The notes below the pieces were generated by a model. The model had not been told where the DNA came from, searched no databases, and was given only the letters and a program-made list of their open reading frames with translations. Below are positions 13,373 to 18,677 of a stretch of 18,677 nucleotides of DNA, piece by piece. A program made the translations under genes and the position numbers. The stretch is from contig CP070641.1 of NCBI GenBank assembly GCA_020354085.1, forward strand, positions 1 through 18,677. Direction: 5' to 3'. Positions within the stretch are counted from its first letter, which is position 1, and each line of letters begins with the position of its first letter. The stretch comes from Pseudomonadota bacterium. Its GTDB lineage: Bacteria; Pseudomonadota; Gammaproteobacteria; Acidiferrobacterales; Sulfurifustaceae.

Positions 13373-14335
13373 ATGAAAATCCTGATCTTTGGCAGCGGCG
13401 GTGTCGGCGGCTATTTTGGCGGGCGGCTGGCGGCGAGCGGTGAGGACGTAACTTTCCTGGCGCGCGGTGAACATTTGCAGGCGTTGCGCCAGGACGGCCT
13501 GTATATTCAAAGCGCTCTGGGTGATCTGCACCTGAGATCGGTGCAAGCAACCGACGATCCGGCCAGCGTCGGCCCGGTCGACCTGATCTTGGTTGGCGTC
13601 AAGCTGTGGGACACCGAAGCGGCGGCGAAGGCGATCGCGCCCATCGTTGGCCCAAACACGGCAGTGGTCTCGTTCCAAAACGGCGTCGATGCCGTCGACG
13701 TATTCACGCGCGCGCTGGGCCGTGAGCGTGTCATGGGCGGCATCGCGCACATCGCCGCCGTGATCGAGCGCTCGGGCGTGATTCGCCACAACGGCACTAT
13801 GCAAAGGCTTACCTTTGGCGAGCTCGATGGCAGCAAATCCGCGCGCACGACGGCGCTGCTCGCCGCCTGCCGGCGTGCCGGTATCGATGTCGTCATTTCC
13901 CAGGATATTCAGCGCGTGATCTGGGAGAAGTTCGTGTTCATTGTCGGGTTGAGCGCCATGACCACGCTTACCCGTCTACCGATTGGCGCCGTGCGCACCG
14001 ATCCCGACACGCGTGCGATGCTGCTCGATGTTATGCAAGAAGCGGCGGCTGTCGGCCGCGCCAAGGGTGTGAATCTGCCGCCGGAAGCTGCCGACGGCCA
14101 ACTCAATTTTATGGACGGTTTGCCCTACGACATGATCGCTTCCATGTTGGGTGACCTCAACCGTGGTCGGCGTCTGGAACTGCCCTGGCTCAGTGGCGCG
14201 GTCACTCGCTTGGGCGAGCCGCTCGGTGTGGCCACGCCGGTGAACAAATTCGTGTATGCCGCGCTCAAGCTGCATGCCGATGGTCGTCGCGCCGATGCGG
14301 TTAGCCAACCCGCCCAGGTGTCGGCGCGCCCATGA
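13373..14335 (+). CDS. Ketopantoate reductase (ApbA/PanE) family protein
   Basis: The 320-residue product starts MKILIFGSGGVGGYFGGRLA, the NADP-binding GxGxxG (7-12) of ApbA/PanE. The segment VDLILVGVKLWDTEAAAKAI and the QNGVDAVD motif match the family's cofactor-domain core, and VIWEKFVFIVGLSAMTTLTR contains the lysine that corresponds to the catalytic residue (WEK). The positions after that lysine differ from E. coli PanE (KLAVNC), where an asparagine contacts the substrate; here it is isoleucine. The protein therefore fits the broad family of 2-dehydropantoate 2-reductase-like enzymes, many of which act on other 2-oxo acids, so I give no symbol. The start at 13373 has GGAG at suitable spacing. 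The gene may be co-transcribed with the SDR gene. Confidence 0.88.
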   Translation: MKILIFGSGGVGGYFGGRLAASGEDVTFLARGEHLQALRQDGLYIQSALGDLHLRSVQATDDPASVGPVDLILVGVKLWDTEAAAKAIAPIVGPNTAVVSFQNGVDAVDVFTRALGRERVMGGIAHIAAVIERSGVIRHNGTMQRLTFGELDGSKSARTTALLAACRRAGIDVVISQDIQRVIWEKFVFIVGLSAMTTLTRLPIGAVRTDPDTRAMLLDVMQEAAAVGRAKGVNLPPEAADGQLNFMDGLPYDMIASMLGDLNRGRRLELPWLSGAVTRLGEPLGVATPVNKFVYAALKLHADGRRADAVSQPAQVSARP

Positions 14336-14494
14336 TCGTGACAGAAGAGCGCGCTGTTCGTGCGGCAACGAGCATGCGGGGCATCGAGAGTATGCCGTAT
14401 GTGCCGAGCGTGGTGTTCTCTCGCAGTTGCCGCACACGAGAGGTTCAACATGCCATCGCGCGTTACCGCGTGGAACAGCAGAGGAGGGTAGAAC

Positions 14495-14965
14495 ATGGCG
14501 TTACAACTCACGTCAACGGCATTTAAAGAGGGTGAAGCCATTCCCGCGCGTTGCACCTGCGACGAAGAGGATGTCTCTCCACCGCTCGCCTGGTCCGGCG
14601 CGCCGGACAACACCAGAAGCTTCGCGCTCATCGCCGACGATCCCGACGCGCCTGATCCGAAGGCGCCGCGCATGGTGTGGGTGCACTGGGTCGTCTACGA
14701 TCTTCCGGCCAACACGACGAGCCTCGCAGAAGGCGTGAGAAAACTACCCGCCAGTGCGAAAGTCGGAGTGAATGACTTTCGCAAGAGCGCCTACGGTGGA
14801 CCGTGCCCGCCGATCGGCAAGCATCGTTACTTCTTCAAGCTATACGCGCTCGACACCGAGCTGGGCGATCTCGGCAAGGCAACCAAGGGGCAGGTCGAAA
14901 AAGCCATGGCCGGGCACGTGCTCGCCGAGGCGCAACTGATGGGCACCTACCAACGCGCCGGTTAG
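14495..14965 (+). CDS. PEBP family protein (YbhB/YbcL type)
   Basis: The 156-residue protein shows both conserved regions of bacterial phosphatidylethanolamine-binding proteins: IADDPDAPDPKAPRMVWVHWVVYDLP, with the D-P-D-x-P ligand-site motif, and GGPCPPIGKHRYFFKLYALD, with the G-x-H-R motif. The family is related to eukaryotic Raf kinase inhibitor protein, but bacterial members (E. coli YbhB, YbcL) have no clear enzymatic role, and lipid or small-anion binding is suspected. No signal peptide is seen, so a cytoplasmic location is expected. The ATG at 14495 follows GAGGAGG closely. The 160-bp gap to the previous gene suggests an independent transcript. Confidence 0.93.
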   Translation: MALQLTSTAFKEGEAIPARCTCDEEDVSPPLAWSGAPDNTRSFALIADDPDAPDPKAPRMVWVHWVVYDLPANTTSLAEGVRKLPASAKVGVNDFRKSAYGGPCPPIGKHRYFFKLYALDTELGDLGKATKGQVEKAMAGHVLAEAQLMGTYQRAG

Positions 14966-15012
14966 TGGCGCGCGTAGCGCGCGCCCGGCGCGTCGATTGA
15001 TCCGCCAAGTGC

Positions 15013-15429
15013 TCAGTGACGCGGATGCCGCATCCAGTCCAGTACCTCGCCGGCCATCTGTCGGGAGTAGCGCGCGACATCGTCCACCGATAGAAAACCG
15101 GCCATGCTCTTGTCGCGATTCAACACGGCGAGCCGCCGAACATGGCGATCTTCCATTTGTCGTACGGCCGCCGTCACCACGTCGTCGCTGAAGCAGAAGG
15201 AAATGTCGCGCGACATGATCTCGCGCACAGTGGTGATCGCCGGGTCGTATCTGTCGGCCACGGCGCGGCAGCAGATGTCGCGGTCGGTGATAATGCCGAC
15301 CAGATCGCGGTCTTCGACGACTGCCAGTGAACCGACATCGAGTTCGCGCATCATTTGCGCGGCCTCGCACAGCGTCGCCGTCGGTGAGATGGACTCGATC
15401 TTGGGTGTCATGATTTCCCTTACAAACAT
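15013..15429 (-). CDS. Tandem CBS-domain protein
   Basis: The 138-residue protein consists almost wholly of two CBS domains. The first starts MFVREIMTPKIESISPTATL and has VGSLAVVEDRDLVGIITDRDIC; the second begins TVREIMSRDISFCFSDD and has HVRRLAVLNRDKSMAGFLSVDDVA. The G-[IF]-[IL]-[ST]-x-x-D repeats near the end of each domain are the typical adenosyl-ligand contacts. Such stand-alone proteins sense adenine nucleotides or SAM. The start at 15429 has AGGAGG just ahead, which rejects the much longer in-frame extension upstream. A second CBS protein sits 223 bp upstream on the same strand. The target is unknown. Confidence 0.92.
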   Translation of the reverse strand: MFVREIMTPKIESISPTATLCEAAQMMRELDVGSLAVVEDRDLVGIITDRDICCRAVADRYDPAITTVREIMSRDISFCFSDDVVTAAVRQMEDRHVRRLAVLNRDKSMAGFLSVDDVARYSRQMAGEVLDWMRHPRH

Positions 15430-15652
15430 AACAACCTCCTTTGCTGCCTTTGGGATGACAGCATCGCAATATTCCACGGCGCTGCGTCGTCCGCGTCTTT
15501 GATGGAAATCAATGTTCGGCGTGCAAGGACGCCGCCCGTCGGCAAAGTCGCGTGGAGGCCCCGGTTTTCTTTGGGCGCCCGACGAGCGCGAAACGCGCCC
15601 GTCGCCGGTGGTGCTCAGTCGGCGCAATGCACCGACGCAGGGTTAGCGCCCG

Positions 15653-16246
15653 CTAGCCGATCTTCGCCACGATCTCGGCGAGTGAGCTGGCCGGTGGCGC
15701 GGCCTGCATCACGTCGTGGCCCAGGAGCTTGCTGATCTGGCTGGTGGAGAACATGCCGATAACGGTTTGCGCGCCTGTGGCCTCGTCGATCTTGGCCACC
15801 AGCGCGTGCTGCCGTCCGAGCGAATGCAAGGTCGCGACGATGTCGCCGACCTTCGCCGCCTGAACGCGCGCGGCGTCGAGCACCTGGATGTCGCGCTGCG
15901 GTGTCATGATGTCCGTCACCGTGATGTCGAATCGCGCCGTGCGCGCTTGCTGGGTGATCTTGATCGGCCGTTCGCCCATGATGTCGTTGGCGGTGATGAG
16001 CCCGATGATTTCGTAGGCGTTGTTGACCACGAACAACAGGCGCACGCCGGCGGTCTTCATCTTCTTGAGCGCGACGTTGATCGGCACCTCGCGGTGGATC
16101 GTCACCGGCGTGACCGATGCGAAATCGGTCATGACCGAAAGCGCGGGGCTGTCCTTGTGCACCAGCGCGAGCGGTTTGGTCTGCGGACCGAACGACGATT
16201 TCGGTTTGAGCGGAAGGTTCGGCAGTACGGTGAATCGGTCGTTCAT
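15653..16246 (-). CDS. CBS-domain protein, long N-terminal extension
   Basis: The 197-residue protein opens with about 37 residues without recognisable domain (rich in Pro and Lys), followed by two CBS domains: VMTDFASVTPVTIHREVPIN with RLLFVVNNAYEIIGLITANDI, and DIMTPQRDIQVLDAARVQAA with HALVAKIDEATGAQTVIGMFSTSQI. The second domain has an insert before its last motif, since the usual short linker is replaced by DEATGAQT. I place the start at the ATG 16246: GAGGAGG lies four bases ahead, whereas the GTG immediately upstream (16249) would be only one base from it. The downstream gene 15013-15429 also has two CBS domains, yet has its own ribosome binding site, so co-transcription is possible but not shown. 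Confidence 0.9.
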   Translation of the reverse strand: MNDRFTVLPNLPLKPKSSFGPQTKPLALVHKDSPALSVMTDFASVTPVTIHREVPINVALKKMKTAGVRLLFVVNNAYEIIGLITANDIMGERPIKITQQARTARFDITVTDIMTPQRDIQVLDAARVQAAKVGDIVATLHSLGRQHALVAKIDEATGAQTVIGMFSTSQISKLLGHDVMQAAPPASSLAEIVAKIG

Positions 16247-16324
16247 CACGCCTCCTCGATGCGCCAGCAGGACTTCGCTCCTATATTACGCTTCATAGTC
16301 GCCGGTCCAAGACATTGCGGTTCC

Positions 16325-16352
16325 CCCACAAAGTGCGTGGCCACCTTGTGGG
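16325..16352. repeat. Imperfect inverted repeat in divergent promoter region
   Basis: The arms CCCACAAAGTG (16325-16335) and CACCTTGTGGG (16342-16352) pair at ten of eleven positions around a 6-base centre. The repeat ends 7 bases ahead of the TATACT at 16360 and sits in the divergent gap between the CBS gene and the 180-residue gene, so it may be an operator for either. Confidence 0.45.
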
Positions 16353-16359
16353 ATCGCCG

Positions 16360-16365
16360 TATACT
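16360..16365 (+). promoter_or_regulatory. Candidate -10 element for a leaderless transcript
   Basis: TATACT matches the -10 consensus at five of six positions and lies only 6 bases before the ATG at 16372. Transcription would begin at or next to the start codon, and no ribosome binding site precedes that ATG. No convincing -35 is present at the usual spacing. Confidence 0.35.
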
Positions 16366-16371
16366 GATGGC

Positions 16372-16914
16372 ATGGCGAAGAAACCCGCCGCACGCCGCTC
16401 GATCAAGGTCAATCGCGCCCCGGTCCTGACGCTGTGGGCCGCGGTAGTGGCCGAGCGCCTGGGGTTTCAGCGCGCCGAGGCGCTGACACTCGGGCGCGCG
16501 GTCGCGGGCCTCAACGCTTATTCAAAAGGTGTGTCGCTTGGCTTGTTCAAGCCGACGCCAAAAGAAATCCGCGAGCAACGGCGCAAACTGCGTGCGGAGC
16601 AAACCATCTCGGTCGATCTTCTCCATCGCGCCGTGCCGGCCAAGCAGACGCCCGACGGCTTGCGCGCCGTGAGCAAGGGCACGCCGATCAAGCCGGATTC
16701 GGTGGAGCGTTACCTGGAAGGCAAGTTCGGCGATGCGCTCGCCGACGTGCGCCGCGCCATGACGTCGCTCGCGCGCGCATTCACACCCGCCGAGCTCGCC
16801 ACCCGCGGCTACACGCTCTACACCAAGTTCCGACCAGCCATTCCCGAAGGCAAGCAAGGTTGGGGCGCGGCCGGCACGCTGAGCCTCGCCAGGATCCGCG
16901 GCCTGGCGCAGTAG
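16372..16914 (+). CDS. Conserved protein of unknown function, 180 residues
   Basis: The protein begins with a basic stretch MAKKPAARRSIKVNRAPVL and continues TLWAAVVAERLGFQRAEALTLGRAVAGLNAYSKGVSLG, which reads as helical. Further parts are a basic helix KEIREQRRKLRAEQ and a C-terminal YTLYTKFRPAIPEGKQGWG segment that may be a conserved end. It lacks signal peptide or membrane segments. I recall similarly built proteins from other bacteria, but no function, and I do not name a family. I chose the ATG at 16372 over an upstream TTG (16315), because the upstream part includes the inverted repeat and the -10-like TATACT. The basic start might suggest nucleic-acid contact; that is only a guess. Confidence 0.75.
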   Translation: MAKKPAARRSIKVNRAPVLTLWAAVVAERLGFQRAEALTLGRAVAGLNAYSKGVSLGLFKPTPKEIREQRRKLRAEQTISVDLLHRAVPAKQTPDGLRAVSKGTPIKPDSVERYLEGKFGDALADVRRAMTSLARAFTPAELATRGYTLYTKFRPAIPEGKQGWGAAGTLSLARIRGLAQ

Positions 16915-16953
16915 CCATGCCCATAAAAGACTAACCGACCCGCGCTTGCGGCT

Positions 16954-17193
16954 ATGAGCAATTTCGAGATCAAGGTTGAGTGCTACGCCGGTTACCGCGG
17001 CGAACAGGAGCCGCGTCGCTTCTGGTTCGGCGAACGCGCGGTTGCCGTATCCGAGATCCTGGACCGCTGGCTCGCGCCCGAGCATCGTTACTTCAAGGTG
17101 CGCGGCGACGATGGCGCTACCTATATATTGCGCCACGACACCGGCCACGACCGCTGGGAGTTGACGCTGTTCGAGCGCGGGCCGCAACACTAG
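16954..17193 (+). CDS. Small conserved protein of unknown function, 79 residues
   Basis: The frame reads MSNFEIKVECYAGYRGEQEPRRFWFG, then VAVSEILDRWLAPEHRYFKV, then DGATYILRHDTGHDRWELTLFERG. The alternation of beta-like stretches with one helix, together with the codon use of a normal gene, supports real coding. I recall short proteobacterial proteins of this build but no function. It follows the previous gene by 39 bp on the same strand and has no clear ribosome binding site. Confidence 0.7.
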   Translation: MSNFEIKVECYAGYRGEQEPRRFWFGERAVAVSEILDRWLAPEHRYFKVRGDDGATYILRHDTGHDRWELTLFERGPQH

Positions 17194-17341
17194 TCGCCGC
17201 TTGCTCTCCTGCTGCAACGCGCCCGGGCCGGGTAGGGCAACCACTCCGAACCTCGATCCGAAGCGACCGGCCATCTACCGGCGAGGTGGTCGCGATTGCG
17301 ACACGCTGTGCGACTGCCTATGATGCCGAAACGCGTCGGTG

Positions 17342-17378
17342 TCTCGATGTGTCGCGAATGGTCGATGAACCATCGAGA
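17342..17378. repeat. Nested, mutually exclusive inverted repeats upstream of the outer-membrane gene
   Basis: TCTCGATG (17342-17349) pairs with CATCGAGA (17371-17378). Inside it, ATGGT (17358-17362) pairs with ACCAT (17369-17373) across six bases. The inner right arm shares bases 17371-17373 with the outer right arm, so the two pairings cannot both form in full. It lies about 60-100 bp ahead of the ATG at 17441. Confidence 0.3.
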
Positions 17379-17440
17379 ACAGACGTGTATCCATAATGAC
17401 GGTGATCAACCAACGAGGCATAGGCCGAAGGGAAAAAGCA

Positions 17441-18001
17441 ATGAGCAAACTGACCAGACTGGGTTGCGCAGTAGCGATGTTGTTTGCATCGAGTGTTGCC
17501 TGGGCCGGCGGCGACACCGGGTTTTACATCGGCGCGGCGGCTGGCTCGTCGAGCCTCGATGTTTCGTACAACCAATCCGGCGTCGGCGACGTCAAGTACG
17601 ACGACAGCGACAAGGGCTACAAGGTTTTCCTCGGCTACAATTTCGGCATCATTCCGCTCATCAACTTTGCGGTTGAGGGCTCCTATGTCGATCTCGGCAA
17701 GGCCCAGGGAACGGCACTGGGCAGCAGCTCGGATACCACGGTCACCGGCATGAATGCGTACGGCTTGCTCGGCTTCAATCTTGGTCCCGTGATGTTGTTC
17801 GGCAAGGCCGGCAGCATTTCTTGGGACAGCGAGTCGACCGTGCTCGGGACCAAGTACAAGAGCTCGGGCAGCGATCCCGCCTACGGGGTCGGCGTGCAGT
17901 TTCAACTCTTCGGCCTCGGCGTGCGCGCGGAGTACGAGCGCTTCGACATCGATACCGCCGATATCGGCTTCGCCTCGATCGGTCTGTCGTACACGTTCTA
18001 G
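17441..18001 (+). CDS. Predicted outer-membrane beta-barrel protein (OmpA-like 8-stranded type)
   Basis: The 186-residue product has a signal peptide MSKLTRLGCAVAMLFASSVAWA, cleaved probably after AWA at 20-22, then TGFYIGAAAGSSSLD, the usual first strand of small porin-like barrels. Alternating strands follow (YKVFLGYNFGIIPLINFAVEGSYVD, AYGLLGFNLGPVMLFGKAGS, YGVGVQFQLFGLGVRAEYERFD), and the C-terminal IGLSYTF ends in phenylalanine, the signal recognised by the BAM complex. The length suits an eight-stranded barrel without a C-terminal OmpA peptidoglycan domain. Function is not known. The start at 17441 follows AAGGGAAAAAG; an earlier in-frame start (17396) would put 15 unlike residues before the signal peptide. 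Confidence 0.88.
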   Translation: MSKLTRLGCAVAMLFASSVAWAGGDTGFYIGAAAGSSSLDVSYNQSGVGDVKYDDSDKGYKVFLGYNFGIIPLINFAVEGSYVDLGKAQGTALGSSSDTTVTGMNAYGLLGFNLGPVMLFGKAGSISWDSESTVLGTKYKSSGSDPAYGVGVQFQLFGLGVRAEYERFDIDTADIGFASIGLSYTF

Positions 18002-18437
18002 TTAGATCCCGCGCGTCGGGTAGCGAGAGCTACCCGACGCTGTCGATTCGGCCGCACCGGACGCTCCCCTGTACCGGCGCGGAAACAAATCTGAATCCCA
18101 ACCCACGCCTGGCCGGTCGTGCCTGGCCCAGGCCATAGCGCCCAAGCATCTGCGCGACGGTACACGCGCGCTCTTAGTCCGGGGAGCGCATCAAGAGTCT
18201 CTCCTTGCGATCCTCGCGGCACCGACGGGCAGTCGCGATCATCTTCACGCGCATTCCGCCTCGCGCCGGCAATGCATCTCGACACATCCCTTAGTAGTAG
18301 ATCGTATGTCGTATAGACCCTGACGCGCTTGCGCCGCAATCTAGGCGCGAATCGCCAGTTCACTTCACGCGCTTCTAAATGGCAGCCAAGCGACACGGGC
18401 GGTAATTAAACGTCATCAAGAGAATAAGGAGAAAACC
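18002..18437. other. Gene-free stretch between outer-membrane gene and solute-binding protein gene
   Basis: Apart from the hairpin at 18013-18040 I see no gene or well-formed regulatory site in these 436 bases. The longest open frame (18396-17998, minus) is rich in arginine and has no recognisable domain, so I treat it as chance. A TATAGA at 18312-18317 has no matching -35. Confidence 0.5.
18013..18040 (+). terminator. Strong hairpin after outer-membrane gene (possible terminator)
   Basis: GCGTCGGGTAGC pairs perfectly with GCTACCCGACGC around the tetraloop GAGA, 12 base pairs, starting 12 bases after the stop codon. There is no clear T-run downstream (TGTCGATTCG), so it may terminate poorly, act with another factor, or stabilise the 3' end. 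Confidence 0.55.
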
Positions 18438-18677
18438 ATGCGTGTACGAAGCGGGATATTTGCTGTGGTCGCGGGATTGCTGATTTTCGCCGGGGCAGGG
18501 GCGCAGGGGGCTTCCGATGACAAGGCGCGCGCAGCGTTGGCGCCCACGGGCAAGCTGCGCGTCGCGTTCTTTTCCGCGCCGATCTACGGCGTGAAGGATC
18601 CGGCGACGGGCAATCTGAAGGGCCTGGGAATTGATCTCGGGTCGGGGCTGGCCAAGCGTCTCGGTGTTCCGTTCGAA
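18438..18677 (+). CDS. Periplasmic solute-binding protein (partial, cut by window end)
   Basis: The frame opens with ATG at 18438 after AAGGAG and runs open to the last base, giving 80 residues. MRVRSGIFAVVAGLLIFAGAGAQGA is a signal peptide. The mature part includes ALAPTGKLRVAFFSAPIYGVKDPATG and NLKGLGIDLGSGLAKRLGVPFE; the order of TGKLRVA, a loop, then LKGLGIDLGSGLAKRLG matches the start of family-3 extracellular solute-binding proteins (amino-acid ABC uptake type). The ligand cannot be told from this fragment. The transporter genes may lie downstream. Confidence 0.8.
   Translation, partial: MRVRSGIFAVVAGLLIFAGAGAQGASDDKARAALAPTGKLRVAFFSAPIYGVKDPATGNLKGLGIDLGSGLAKRLGVPFE

Noticed and set aside
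14332..14526. 64-residue plus-strand frame whose ATG overlaps the stop of the ketopantoate-reductase-like gene.
   Set aside because: It overlaps the well-supported PEBP start in another frame, has no ribosome binding site of its own and shows no family resemblance.
15430..15627. Long N-terminal extension of the 138-residue CBS protein.
   Set aside because: A strong AGGAGG precedes the ATG at 15429, and the upstream residues are Arg/Pro-rich without domain character.
17998..18396. 132-residue minus-strand frame in the gap after the outer-membrane gene.
   Set aside because: Arginine-rich, no motif, and it would read through the hairpin at 18013-18040.

Overview
The window is GC-rich, compactly organised bacterial DNA. 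The gene content (PpnN-type nucleosidase with its N- and C-terminal extensions, Fsr-type exporter, LitR/CarH photoreceptor, periplasmic solute-binding protein, small outer-membrane barrel, lipoprotein lipocalins) points to a Gram-negative proteobacterium. Gammaproteobacteria is my best guess, with Betaproteobacteria not excluded. This is inference from family distribution, not a phylogenetic result. I see no rRNA, tRNA, insertion sequence, CRISPR array or phage gene.

Region 1 (1-9028, all minus strand) is the main feature: an eleven-gene run that looks like one light-controlled lipid-modification operon. In transcription order it holds a B12-dependent MerR photoreceptor (LitR/CarH type), a Cfa-like methyltransferase, DUF2878, DUF1295 (steroid-reductase fold), DUF6134, a lipoprotein lipocalin, a membrane fatty-acid desaturase, an FAD-dependent amine-oxidase-type oxidoreductase, DUF1365, a second and divergent Cfa-like methyltransferase, and the start of a second lipocalin that leaves the window. 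Five junctions overlap and the other gaps before the desaturase are short, so translation is probably coupled. The regulator keeps every residue expected for adenosylcobalamin light sensing. A perfect 17-bp palindrome (TGTACA-N5-TGTACA) lies on the predicted -10 element of its promoter, and a near-copy lies 109 bp upstream. The likely logic is that the dark tetramer represses, light destroys the cofactor, and the operon is then expressed. The products would make methylated, desaturated and perhaps furan-type acyl chains, handled by lipocalins at the envelope. The core FAD oxidoreductase-DUF1365-Cfa-like unit is known from other bacteria; the combination with a desaturase, DUF1295, DUF6134 and two lipocalins behind one photoreceptor is the part worth study.

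Region 2 (9029-9481) is a divergent, gene-free regulatory stretch. Region 3 (9482-14965, plus strand) holds ordinary chromosomal genes: a small membrane protein, an Fsr-like MFS exporter, ppnN, an SDR protein that lacks the catalytic tyrosine, a ketopantoate-reductase-like protein and a PEBP-family protein. Region 4 (15013-16246, minus) has two separate CBS-domain proteins. Region 5 (16372-18677, plus) has two small uncharacterised proteins, a predicted 8-stranded outer-membrane barrel followed by a strong hairpin, a 436-bp gene-free stretch, and the start of a periplasmic solute-binding protein cut by the window end.
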